Below, piece after piece: positions 49,938 through 61,479 of a stretch of DNA of 64,000 nucleotides (position 1 is its first letter; each line of letters starts with the position of its first letter). The notes under the pieces were generated by a model. That model was not told the DNA's origin, did no database searches, and worked only from the letters and a program-made list of their open reading frames with translations. The translations under genes were made by a program, and so were the position numbers. Source of the DNA: Datisca glomerata (taxonomy: Eukaryota; Streptophyta; Magnoliopsida; Cucurbitales; Datiscaceae); the NCBI GenBank assembly GCA_003255025.1, contig QANY01008571.1, positions 1 through 64,000 on the forward strand. The letters run 5' to 3'.

Positions 49938-51640
49938 TTATATTTTACGGGACAGTGGTCGGCCATCACATTGAGAGAGGGATTGGATTTCTACACGTTT
50001 GTCGATTGTGGCCAGTTTTCCATAACATGTGCACTTCCTTCTTATTACTTCGTCACCGCTAGATGGAATTCTTGGCATCCTTGGTCTTCCACTTTGCCGT
50101 TGTGTTATAGGAGGCAATACCATCTTTTCTTGAACTTCTTGGCTGATGATCCAATTTGTTTGATCTCTGAGATGATGTATTGTTTCTGCATACGGCACAG
50201 TAAGGCCTCATTTTTATAGTAGTTTGAACACAAAATGTATGCGGAAATATTGCGTAGCTGACATGAAGCTAACACATGCTTGCATGGAATTTGATTAAGA
50301 TCAAATTCTTGGCATGTACACATCTTGAGATGTAAGTTTACACTGCTTCTCTACCCCCACCTGTGACACGAAACTCATGGATATCAGAAAGAATAATGAT
50401 AGTGATTGTGATGCAACATGCTTCTTTTTAAGCTCATCATCAATGAAATCTATCATTTGGGAGTTGACTTAACAGGCGGTCGTCTGTCATTCATAGAACC
50501 ACCGTTGTAACATGTCATGGATATATTCTACAAGGCATGTTATGGGAAGCATTCTAGCATCTCTCAAAATTCCATTTGAACATTCTGCAATGTTTGTGGT
50601 CATTATATTGCACCATCTTTCAATAAAACATGAACGCATCTTTCAACTCCTTCCTCCGACACATATTCTAAGATTGCCAAAAATGCATAAGTAAAATGAC
50701 TCTCAGCCGACCATATTCTAATATAGGATATGCCTTGGCTACTTTAAAAACCAATGCAACTACATCATATTTTTTATAAATTAATTTGATATTTTGGCCC
50801 ATATGGAATATGCAAGCTCCATGGAGTGCATTGGGAGTGACAGCCTGTACACCATTTTATATCCTTGTATGCTTATCGGATATGAACACCAAGTCTTTTG
50901 GAACACCGATATCGTGACGTGTACGGAAGAACCATTCCCGTATTGTAGAGTACATGGACATCTTATACTGATCTTGTAGTCTGCAAGAGAGGTACAAGAT
51001 CATCATGTACCCGTATTGTAGAGTACAAGATGAGTACATGAATATCTTGTAGACCTTAAGATGGAAGATATAAAATAAATACCTGAATTTTTTTATTCTA
51101 ACACATTACAATATGATGGAAGCATCCTAGAGTTTTCTTTGGATGGCCCTTGAACCAATCCTAATGCATATTCCTTAGCTCTCCAAGCCTCATGGTAATT
51201 AATGTTGACACCAAGATCAAGTCGAACATATTCCATTATGTCTTTTGACCTATATATTCATCCAACACCCGTGTATTTGGACCTTATATAATGACCAATC
51301 AACGAAAAATTAGCTTGATGGTGTTCATGTCTTAAGACTTCAAACATGCATGTATGTCTGTCGATGAACTTGGTAACTTTAAAGTATGGACCAATTAACA
51401 TTTTGATAGCCCATAACTTCTACTCATATGTTTTCTGTACACATATAAGTACCAACTTCGATGGTGTTTACTAGAAGACCCGAAACTCAAAATTTTGCCA
51501 CATGGCCATCATACGAGCAATTCTAACCAGCTCTCCTTTATCTCTATAAAATACATCCATACTTATTATGTTCGATACAAGCTGATTCAAATCATATTGT
51601 TGCTTACTGAACTCAGGACGTTGCTCATTCAACTCAAATC
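49938..51640 (-). pseudogene. mudrA transposase of a Kaonashi-like MULE, decayed
   Basis: On the minus strand: a MuDR/FAR1-like N-terminal domain (51640-51120, with MDVFYRDKGELVRIARMM, TKFIDRHTC and NINYHEAWRAKEYALGL); a gap filled by the 42-bp repeat (50950-51060); the DDE core from its second Asp (LVFISDKHTRI, about 50870) to about 50450; the SWIM zinc finger (CTCQEFDLNQIPCKHVLAS, about 50320-50260); and the C-terminus with SGRPRMPRIPSSGDEVIRRK (about 50090-50030) and a damaged zinc knuckle. The segment with the first catalytic Asp (VDGT-like) is missing, and several stops are present, so the protein is dead. Confidence 0.85.
50950..51060. repeat. Copy of the 42-bp hairpin repeat inside the transposase remnant
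   Basis: Words CTTGTAGTCTGCAAGAGAGG, GTACAAGATCATCATGTACC and CTTGTAGACCTTAAGATGG belong to the family seen at 48040-48390. It takes the place of the part of mudrA that should hold the first catalytic Asp. Confidence 0.75.
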
Positions 51641-52199
51641 ATGATGTCATAGGCCGACTGGACTCGGGTTCGGGTCTCCTTATAAGAAACATGGACTTTA
51701 ATGACCAAAATATGGTCGTTAAAGTCCCTAAATTTCATCAGTGAAAGGTTTTGCTGATGAAAATATATTCATCCCGAACTTCGTTGCTTTCGCTTTGTCA
51801 GCAAAAGCCGTTCGCGACAAAGTAAAACATTCGTCGTATTAGCCTTTTTGCGATAAAGTCTTCTTCGTCATAACAGGTTGTTGTGACAAAAAAAGAGGTT
51901 GGTCCCAAAAAGCTATTGCGACCAAAAGGTTTCATCACCTAAAGTATTTAGTTTTCATATACACCTTTGATAGTAATAATATCATAAGCATATTTATCAA
52001 ACACAATATTTTTCTAAAAAATACATATATTGATCATTAATATATGTAATGTAACAAAGTAGTTCATTACAAAATCTCTGAAACATAATACACTATAAAA
52101 TGTGGTTCACAAATGTATCCAAGAAAGATAATTCAAAATATAGTACTTAAGGCTTGATTGTTACAACTACAAAGTTTAACAAATATTCTAAACCTCACA

Positions 52200-52450
52200 T
52201 TTCTACTGTTGAGTTATCTTCAGGAGGTGGAAAACCATTTTGACGAGCCTAAGTGAATAAGCTTTGTAGTTGCCTCTCTAACGACTTAACTTGTTTCTGT
52301 AAAACTACATTTTCAGCCTGACTCTTTTTCTTGGAAGATGTCGGTAGGGCTCCACATCTAAGACCTTTATTTTGCCCAAGGACATCTTCAACTATCTCTT
52401 TTTCGGTGCTAGATGTGGCATCCTCAGTGATAGGCTCATCCCATAAAGTA
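52200..52450 (-). pseudogene. CACTA-associated protein, C-terminal fragment
   Basis: The minus strand reads LGQNKGLRCGALPTSSKKK followed by a coiled-coil stretch KQVKSLERQLQSLF. This matches the usual end of the plant CACTA transposase_24-type protein (LGE...G-G, then leucine-rich coil). Confidence 0.6.
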
Positions 52451-52479
52451 CATATGTGTTACTGTAATATCCCTATGAG

Positions 52480-52960
52480 ATAAATTGAAGATAAATATAT
52501 TCATCAATTAGAAAATATTAAAAACTCATCTAGCAGAATCCGATTCAAAGTTACCCGCCCCCAATCTCACTTTTACACATTGAAACTAACACTATTATCT
52601 TTAGAGAATGAGCATCAATTAGAAAGTATTCGAAAAGCATCTAACACGCTCATATATAAAGTGATAAGCCACTCTTCCCCCATTGATACTAACACTAATA
52701 TCTTAGACAATGAGCATCAATAATAAAGTATTCAAAAAGCATCTAGCACGCTCAGATACAAAGTGATACCTCCCACCACACACACACACATTGAAAGTAA
52801 CACTATTATCTTAGACAGTGAGCATCATTCAGAAAGTATTCAAAAGGCATATAGCAGAATCAGATATAAAGTGATACTCCCCCTCCCCCATTAAAACTAA
52901 CACTATTATCTTAGACAAGGAGCATCAATCAAAAAGCATTCAGAAAGAACCTAGCATATC
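52480..52960. repeat. Tandem repeat of a ~115-bp unit, four copies
   Basis: Units share GAGCATCAAT, AGAAAGTATTC, AAAAGCATCTAGCA, AAAGTGATA and CACTATTATCTTAGACA, with C-rich linkers. It lies inside the second CACTA remnant. Confidence 0.8.
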
Positions 52961-53293
52961 TTTATCGAGAAAGTATCATCAATCAGAATATTTTAGAGGG
53001 ATTAGTCACATATATTTTCTCAGGCTGTATCATTATAAACTAAACATTATTAAGAGTAATAAAATAATATTTTGATTCACCTGACAAAATTCATGATCTA
53101 GAAAAGATACATTTCCTCTATTATGATTGTATGGAAGTTGTTTACACTTTTGAGCATTGGGTTTTTAGCGTGCCTATAATTAATGAGTTTTATAATTGAA
53201 ATAATTAGTTAAATAATCAGAGTGTTATTTATAAGCTTTGATAATAGGAGTTACCCCAAACTCCTTCGTCTCCCAAACTATATAATCAAAAAT

Positions 53294-53665
53294 TTAATCT
53301 AAATAACCATCACTTGGTGTAATGTCCTCCGAATAGTCATCATAATTAACCAAAGTGGCATCTTCATTGTCATCATCATCAATAAAATCAGTATTTTCAA
53401 TATTACTATCTCTTACTTCAATAACATTTGCATCTATTTCAAAAGGTTTCAAGTCATGCCTGCGAAATTGCATTGTTTCTGAGTCATCTAGATCGATAGA
53501 TGGCAAAGTTATTTCAGTAGGCCCTATGACTTCAGCTTGTTCTATCTCATGAACATCGCATAAATGTCTATGTTGAACCTTTTGCAGCAAACCACGACCG
53601 TGGTGGGTTCGGCGGTGATGGTGGTCGGTGGCAACTGTTGTCACATTTAGGGACGTTTCATACAA
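53294..53665 (-). pseudogene. CACTA TNP2-like transposase, C-terminal fragment
   Basis: LLQKVQHRHLCDVHEIEQAE followed by an acidic tail (FIDDDDNED) resembles the C-terminal end of plant CACTA TNP2-type proteins, where a 'KVVQ...RH.YDVPE' block precedes an Asp/Glu-rich tail. The upstream catalytic part is absent. The His-rich start of the frame is probably not original. Confidence 0.55.
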
Positions 53666-53700
53666 AGCCTGATACTAACCAACCATATCACTATAGAGTT

Positions 53701-54819
53701 TTATGATAACCCTAAGTCTATCAATTATCCTTTTAAATTTTGAAATTAATGTAATTTTAAAATTAATTATTAATTTTAATTTTATGAAAATTAAAAATAG
53801 AAGACACTTCACTGATACGTCTTCCTTATTCACAATCAATAAATGAGTTAAAGAATTAATAACTAGAGGGGTAAAATGATAACTTTACATCCCACTATTG
53901 TTACTGATATTCACGAAGGGTAATATCATAAAATATTCTATGGACAGTGAAATATAAATAGCACCAATAGGAAATGTAGCGTGCATGAATCAAGAGTTTA
54001 TTTGGTATCGAACCTATAGTATAGTCGTGCGATGTCGAGATTAAATAAGCCAAAAATTTATATAGATAAATTAGCCGAGTATTTGATTCCATATATTTGT
54101 TCATGTAGGTTCATTCGGTCGCACATGTAGATCTCTAAATAAGCTTCAATTTGATATCTTACGGGTCACATGAATCCACCCAAGTCAAAAGTTATGCCCT
54201 CTAAAAGTTGACATACACGTGCAACAATCCATTTGTTCTAGAAATTCTAAAGCTGCAACATCCGCATCACTGCTTGAATCCTTCAAGTAGTAAAAAATTA
54301 CTACTTTTACCCTTAAGTAGTTACATGCTCACTGAAAAATTGACTGCGGGAATCAAACTGACTACTTGATGGGTTCAAGTATTTGAATCTGACTATTGAA
54401 CCGTTTAAGTAATATTTTTTTTACTTTCTGAATCAAACTCCTACTTGAAAGATTCAAGTAGTCGTAATTACTATTTTTGGTATCAATCTGTTATGACTTC
54501 TACAACCTCTTATTAGGGTCGCTCTTCTCCAACCTGCCTCCACAACCACCTTACCCTTGTGATTTACGTCTTTTAGAGGTCTTACAAAGGTACCTGAAGC
54601 TAAAAAAATAGAAGCCGATACGTCAGCCTCTGTCAAAGAAGATTCACAAATTAGATAAACAAATATTACAGAGAAATAATCAAGCATAAAAATAACCATC
54701 CACTTGGGCGGAGTGTGAGATTAAATAAAATTAATTAGTCATGTAAGAAATTGATAAAAAATAAAAGCAATAACTAGTCATAATAGGCAGGGAACAGATT
54801 AATTAAGTAAATGGTAAAT
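53701..54819. other. No recognised gene; hairpin-forming CTACTTGAA/TTCAAGTAG words
   Basis: 54290-54460 has repeated CTACTTGAAAGATTCAAGTAG-type inverted words. The minus strand near 54454-54700 has an open stretch (LKDVNHKGKVVVEAGWRRA) downstream of the copia PBS, possibly retrotransposon leader or gag, but I do not recognise it. Confidence 0.4.
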
Positions 54820-55055
54820 ATCCCTACCAGATTTGGCTTTGATATCAAAAGAGGCAGAATTTCATATAATTTGAAGAAATTTAAATACTAGGTATTAAGA
54901 TGCAAGAATTGATACCAAAACTAGTAATTATCTCTACCAAGTTTGGCTCTGATACCAAAAGAGGCGGGTGTATAATTTAAAGAAATTAAAGGGGTATTAA
55001 GATGCAAGAATTGAACAAGAAAATAGTAAAAATTGTATTAAGGTGTAAGATTAAA
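54820..55055 (-). repeat. Tandem duplication of about 118 bp containing the copia primer-binding site
   Basis: TACCA(A)GTTTGGCTCTGATACCAAA and the following AATT-rich text with GTATTAAGATGCAAGAATTG occur twice (from about 54826 and about 54935). The lower copy has a mutated PBS. Confidence 0.75.
54946..54957 (-). other. Primer-binding site (initiator tRNA-Met)
   Basis: On the minus strand this reads TGGTATCAGAGC exactly, the copia PBS. It lies 11 bases beyond the LTR-like end at 54969. Confidence 0.8.
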
Positions 55056-55606
55056 AACTTACACAAACAATGCTTATACGCAACAATTAAATAGTGCTCC
55101 TGCTCACTATTTAATGTTGAAGGAAAAAGAAGAAGAAAGATTTACAAAAGAGGAGAAGAAGAAGAAAGTTTTGTTTCATAAAACAAGTTTTGCTCTCAAA
55201 ATAGTTAAGAGTTGAAAACAAGCTCTAAGGAGCAAATAGGATAAGGCTAGCTATTTATAGCCAAGTAAAACAGAGTTCATCGGGAACCCATCACTTACCT
55301 GAACTATTTTATTCTATAAAAGTAAAGACATTTTACATTTCTACTTTTGTCTACTTTTGGTTTAGAATAGTAAAAAACATATATAGTTGCCTAATTATTC
55401 GCAACTAGTACAATAATTACATAAAACGACAAAGTACAAAGATTTCCCCAATAATTGTCATCTCGATCTTCGTGTCTCCATTATTGCTCTGTCATGATTG
55501 TCGTTGTTGAAAACATCATTGTGACTGTATACTGGGGTCCTTGATAATTGCTACCTTGGACACTTGTGTTCTGTTTGTTGATTTCTTATATCTTGATATT
55601 TCAACA
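54969..55606 (-). repeat. Copia-type LTR, about 638 bp
   Basis: On the minus strand it begins TGTTGAAATATCAAG and ends TTATACA, and the exact tRNA-Met PBS follows. A second LTR of the same family was not seen. Its upper edge interrupts the RNase H of another copia piece, so it may have inserted there. GGCTAGCTATTTATAGCC at about 55239-55256 is a likely TATA-bearing palindrome. Confidence 0.6.
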
Positions 55607-56230
55607 TTGGCATTTTGCCAAAGTTGAAACTATTTCTGGATCAGTATAGAACTTTCTCAACCATATTGCTTCTTTCGCAGCTTCACAAGTCGCTATATAT
55701 TCAGCTTCCATAATAGAATCTCCAATGTTGGAATGTATAATACTTCACCAGACTACAGCTCCTCCACTTAAGCTGATCTAGATGTTGACTTTTGACTGTC
55801 TCCACCTGAATAAACAAATATATAGTTTCTCGTTCCCCTAATATACTTGAGAATGTGCTTTACTACAATCCATTGTTTCAAACCTGGAATCAATTGATAA
55901 CGACTGACAACTCCCACTACATAACAGATGTCTGGCCTCGTACACAACATGGCATATATGGGACTTCCAATTTCCGAAGCATAGAGAACCTTTCTCATAT
56001 CTCATTCCTACTAAGGTGTCTTAGGACATTGTTCCTTGGAGAGGACAATTCCATGTCTGGTCGGTACTTAACATTTCTTAGCGTTCTCCATAGTGAATCT
56101 TTCCAGCACCTTATCAATATAAGATGCCTGAGAAAATGTCAATAACTTGTTCTTTCTACCCCTTAGGATTTGGATGCCCCGAACACAGCTCACTTCCATC
56201 AAATCTTTCATTTGGAATTTCACATGGGTT
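55607..56230 (-). pseudogene. copia reverse transcriptase-RNase H fragment
   Basis: The minus strand gives an RT C-terminal stretch down to IGSPIYAMLCTRPDICYVVG and KHILKYIRGTRNYIFVYSGG (55998-55800), then RNase H text with MEAEYIATCEAAKEAIWLRKF-like sequence (about 55715-55650). There are stops and deletions. It ends at the LTR boundary near 55607, so the last part of RNase H is lost. Confidence 0.85.
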
Positions 56231-57403
56231 TGACCGAGTTTGGCCAAATTAAATAAAGTGTTTATTTGATTAAATCAAATTCAACCATTTTAAAGAGATA
56301 GTTATCAAAATTAATTTTATTTAAGAAAAATAGTTTTTCCTAATTAAGTAGAATCTTTTTCAAAGCTTGAAGATTATGAAGATGGACATTAAGAGGAGTT
56401 TGAGAAATATGTATTCTTGAAGTCTGCTTTGTAATTTTATTTTTTTATTTCAAGGGTTGTAATTTAGAAATACTCAATAGTCACTCGGTCCATTATTATT
56501 TTATTTAATTGTTAAATAATTAATTAAATGTTATGTTTGATAACATGTCCATGCATTAGTCGATCACATGTCATACATGGAAATCCCACACAGTTTCATT
56601 TGATCATGCATCTCACCAGTAGAAACATGATTTATTAGGATTGTCCTAATATATTTCTATGTATTGTTTTATGAAATCAATTTCATGTAAACTACTAGGT
56701 TTTAATTAGTTAAAACTTGATAATCACACATCACTGAGGGCCATAGTAATCTTTAGGATAACTGACTTTTTAGTAAAAGAATTTTATTAAAGTTTAATAA
56801 ATATAATTAATTAGTTAATATATTTATCAACTTGCCGTTTATCATAAAAATTTAATACACATCAATTCTATAATCATATACAGATCACTCTTAATTTTGA
56901 GTATTCATGAACTCCTATGCATGTCTAATTGATCTTTTTATTATCTAGTTAACATTTATTTGTAAAACAGGCTAGTGACTTTTGTTTTGGAGATTCAGTG
57001 ATGTGGATAGTTGGAAACATGATCTTGCAAGATTTAGAATTCAAACTTTCTTAACGGATCGTATATTGGTTGCCTTAAGTGTTAATTCTAGAACTAAATG
57101 AATGAGCTTAAATTTATAATAAAATTATAAATTAGTCATTCACTAGTAGATTAATGGTACTTAAAGATCAAGAGGTATTTTAAGGGGTAAAAAGTAATTT
57201 TGACCAGCTCTAATTTCTTAACCAATAATTGGAGAACAAAACTACATGAAATGATTATATCAGTGGACTACATGAGAATACTCTATAAATACATTATATA
57301 ATCACTAAGAGTTTAATTCCATATTTATAGTGGAATAATAATGAAATTAATAAATAAGATTATTTAGTTAAAGAGTTTAATTAATAATTTAGTTTATTTG
57401 AGT
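56231..57403. other. AT-rich DNA between copia pieces, no gene
   Basis: No domain was recognised. Long poly-T and TTAATTAA-type words occur. It may be old LTR or internal sequence, but no boundary is visible. Confidence 0.4.
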
Positions 57404-58250
57404 GTTGGATATAGGTACATTGTCCCCAAATCATCCCTATACTACGCAGTCTAGGGTGTGAATATTTCAAGACATGAGAAAAGGACTGACTTGTAAAGAA
57501 TCTTTTATTTTGGGGCAAGTACATAATTATGAGATAATTATGTGTGATTAATTAATTAAAAATTAATTAATTAAATTATCGATTATTTTTCCAATTATCG
57601 ATAAATGAGACAGAATATCTAATTCATGAAATTAGATAATTACATTATTATTAGATAATAATTTGAATCAACTATATTGGTGAAATAACAGATAATTTAT
57701 TCAATAGAGATAATGAGATATGTTAATTTTGAATTAACTGATATCTAGATATTTATCTGATTTAAATATTTAATTTGCAGTGATTACCATGTGTCGATCA
57801 ATAATTGAGAACCATAGATCACAATGGACTATTTATAGTATCACGTGACACTACAGTAGTAGGCGTGTAACACTGCAGTACCACACGGCACTATAGTGTA
57901 GCGTAACACACAATGTCGTGAGGCATTGTGATGGTTTACACCAACTCTAGTGCTATGTGACACTGGAGTTGTGCACCATTATACAGTGAGTCCCATTGTA
58001 TTGGACAATTTAAAATTAAATATTAATTTTTAATTATCCCTAAATATCTGATATTCCATCATCTAGAAATATACATATATTATTCTAGTGGCCTGAGTTG
58101 ATGAATGAGTTCATCAGTTCATCAATCAAGAATAGAAATTGAGAACACAGATAGTGTCAGAGTAATTTTTTTCTGCGATTAAAAGTTAATCAAATCTCTA
58201 AAAGAATAATCATCGCGTTCGTTTAGAAAATCATCTCACTAAAGTCCTTC
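57404..58250 (+). repeat. Fourth copy of the LTR-like unit
   Basis: It starts TGTTGGATATAGGTACATTG and follows the same order of words as 46013-46800: TACTACGCAGTCTAGGGTG, CATAATTATGAGATAATTATG, GATAAATGAGACA, the CACTACAGTAG region, then ATGAATGAGTTCATCAG and AAAGTTAATCAAATCTC. The TG start suggests that the true LTR boundary lies here. Confidence 0.7.
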
Positions 58251-61200
58251 TCAGTAAATCTCTAGATCTCATGTGTTGAGTACATCTAGAGACATAAAAA
58301 ATGTCTTACAATATTCTGTGTACCGACACACGTCCTACTGCGTTGATGATTGACTTGGAAGATCTTGGTGTGATCTCGGATCTGACTAGGACAATCTTAG
58401 TGGTTGGTTTAAAACTCCCCCCCCCCCTTTTCTTTTCAACCAGTTCAACCGGTCACCATTCTATCTCCCCCTTTTTCTTTGAACAAAACTCATCACTCTC
58501 TCTTCTTCCTTCTTCGATCATCTCTATTTTTTCTCTCAAGCTCTCATCATGTCTTCAATTGAGCTCTCTTCATCGCCGCTGTAAGTTCGACTCCACCACC
58601 GCAGCAAGGTTCACTCCACCACCACTGCAAGCTCGCACACAGTAGATTCCCTCAATGACTTCGATCGAGCTCGCTTTTCCAATATTTTTTCGCGATGCAG
58701 GGTTTTGTTTTGGTAAGTTCGAGAAACCTTCAAGCTTTACCGTATATTATTTTTCTTCATCTTATTGGAAAAGTTTCTAGATTTGAATGTTTCTGATTTA
58801 GGGTTTTTCGTTGTGTTTTGCATGTTTCTGATTTAGGGTTTTGGTTGCGATTTTCATGTTTCTGATTTGGGGTTTTCCTTGCGATTCACCTTTTCCTCTT
58901 GTTGTGATTGTTTCATGATTTAGGGTTTCGTTAGTTTTTAGGGTTTCGTTAATATTTGTTTACCTTCTCTTTATAGCTATTATTGTGACTCTGATATTGA
59001 CATAATGCTTATTTTTTTAATGATTACAGAGTGTTTTCCCCTAAGGAACCAGTGTGTTGGTTTGTAGTAGTCGAGTGCTTTGTTATATCAAAACTCATCC
59101 TATAGGAATTGCATTTCCGATTAAGGCAGTAGATAGGAAGCACAATTTTTATTATTTTTAGGAGCATATGAGAGTGGATGTAGATTTGGTTGATATTATT
59201 TGTGAGTTCATAGATTGTTCATTTGGCCTCTGTATAATTTCATCTTTATACTCTCATTATATTATACTATTGGACTTGACATTGGTATTTCGCTGTTGGT
59301 CCATCGGAGAAAGTTAGTGTGAGATATATCTACGAAACTTGTCGACTTTGGTTCTTCATAAGTTGGGGGGGGGGGGATAAAAAATCTGTTGAGTTATGGA
59401 ATTTCTTTTGTGTTGATGGAAATACAAGAATATAGTCTAAGTTATGTAATTTCTTTTGTTTTTATCGGTTAGGCATGGAATTTTCTGTTCTGAGAACTTA
59501 TTTTTATGAGATGATAGTTCCTTCATGGTAGTCTCAATTCACTTAAATTTATCTTTTTACTTATTGATAATCAATACTATAAATAGTTTCATTAGACACA
59601 TTTCCGAGAGGCACATTTTTACTTATTTGAGACTTATGATTTCATTTTATGCAGCTAGTGTAAATTATGATTGTTGTGATAATAGCCATATCACCAACCA
59701 TTAGCTTTCTATTTTAATACTACTTCTACCTTCGTTCTTGAAGTCCAAACTTGTTTTTCCCCACATTTAGCTTCTTACCCTTGTAGATGACTAAATGGGG
59801 TTTCCCATCTCGCCTAAAAAATCAAAGTAATAATAAAATTTATTTTCTTTGCTAGACCAATAGAATCCTAGTAAAATTCTAGATCCAATTAGTGATATGA
59901 ACTATTTATGTATTACAATGACATTTTGTGTAACACTTCCTTACTTTATTATTTTGGATTATGTTCATGTCTTATTGTTGTGGGTTGCTCTTGAGAAATA
60001 AGATTAATATTTTATTATAGTTAGATTAGAATATATTTATTTGAGAACATAACATGGGTTTGAAGTAGGATTTTCACCCAATTATAAAAAGTGTCTGCTT
60101 CATGCTCTTTTTTGAGTTATTTGGCATGAAAGGAATATAAGAGTTTTTTAGGGGCTTCAGAATCCTTTTTGTAAAGTCTTCTTTTTCTTCACTTGTATTC
60201 TTAAAGTTGGGTGGAGGTTCTATAACCTAGTTTAGTTTTTTAGAAGGACTGGGTGAACATATTACATATTTTTTTTGTTCATATCAATCTCCTAGGTTAT
60301 AATTACCCTGCCTCAGGGTTTTGTTTCTAATATATGTCTTACTTGGCAAAAAAATTATAAAAGTGTCTCCTTATTTTTTTCAGGTGAAACCTCTTGATTA
60401 TTGAAGACTTGATGACATTGACAAAGTTGGTAGTCATTTACTCATGGAATGTGAACTCGAACAAGAATTTTTATCTCAATATCATTTGGTTGAATTGGAT
60501 TTATTTAATCAAATGGAACTTGCTATGTTATAAGCTAGTTTATCATTTTTTGCCTTTTTCATGTTTCTATACGAAATATTGTAGTGGGAAGGAGATATTA
60601 CATGAGGTTGTTTTCTTTCATGAAAACTATGTTATTTCATATGTTTGTTTGTTGCTAAATGAATACCATGTACATGTTATCCTTCAAAAAATCGAATAAA
60701 ATGGAAAGTACTACTTTAATGAGAAGTACATGATCAGCGTCTTTTTTATATGATTATAGAGATTTGGACATTTATAGAGTTTTTAACTAGCTTACCTACA
60801 TGGTGGAACTTTACTAATATGATTCTTTTAACAATATAAATTGTGAGAAAACTTGGAGAGGAGTATGTTGCAACTAGATCAACTAAGTTTCTTACATTCT
60901 TTAAAATTTGTACACATCATGTTTATCATCCATTTAAGATTGTTGATATATGTCACTTCCAATTAATTCGTTATCTAAAATAGTCATTGCATAAAGTTGA
61001 TTAATAACATAATAGGGGAAAATGTATACAAGAATATAACATTGGTATGTCATTTTAGCATTCTTACTAGATGTTCAATCCATTATAAATTAGTATCAAG
61101 GATAATCATGATAAGAAGACATTGTCATATGACTAAATTTGATTATATTAACATATATTTCACATGGCTAACATAAATGTCAACGTGAAGAAGACACAAA

Positions 61201-61479
61201 AGAGTTTATTTATATACTTGTAAGTAATTAATGAGATCATGAATTTAATGTTACATATTTTCATATAAATTGTTGCAATGTTAATGTGGTTGTTTAAAAC
61301 TAAAACAGTGCAACAGAATGTACTAAAATGAGGGTTGCAAATGAAAAGATTAGTGGTCATGAAGTAAGTATGTTTAAACAAACATTACAATATAACATGG
61401 AACTGATAAATTTTAATTGTAATTTAAGTGAGTTTCTGATATGCATAGATAAAAAGATCTAGCTTTAAAGCAAAAAAGT
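58251..61479. other. Upstream region of the last transposon gene; no host gene recognised
   Basis: 58400-58640 is pyrimidine-rich (CTCTCTTCTTCC) like the MULE leader at 2.7 kb. 58770-58930 has three or four copies of a ~45-bp unit with TTTCTGATTTAGGGTTTT. The remainder is AT-rich. A leader and introns of the ULP1-type element are possible but unproven. Confidence 0.4.

Larger units (their letters stand above)
51680..53700 (-). mobile_element. Second CACTA remnant
   Basis: From about 51680 (TTATAAGAAACATGG) the subterminal text is rich in short repeated words (TTCGTCATAACAG, TTGTGACAAAAA, TTGCGACCAAAA, GGTCGTTAAAGTCC), typical of CACTA ends. Minus-strand coding pieces follow: the end of a CACTA-associated protein at about 52200-52450, and a TNP2-like C-terminal piece at 53294-53665. 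The terminal CACTA itself is mutated. It starts about 40 bp from the outer edge of the mudrA remnant. Confidence 0.6.

Noticed and set aside
49971..50219. Plus-strand frame over the mudrA remnant
   Set aside because: Antisense to the zinc-knuckle and SWIM region of the transposase.
53355..53552. Ser-rich plus-strand frame
   Set aside because: Antisense to the CACTA TNP2-like fragment.
60394..60699. 101-codon plus-strand frame
   Set aside because: AT-rich, no domain; could be chance. Not enough to call a gene.
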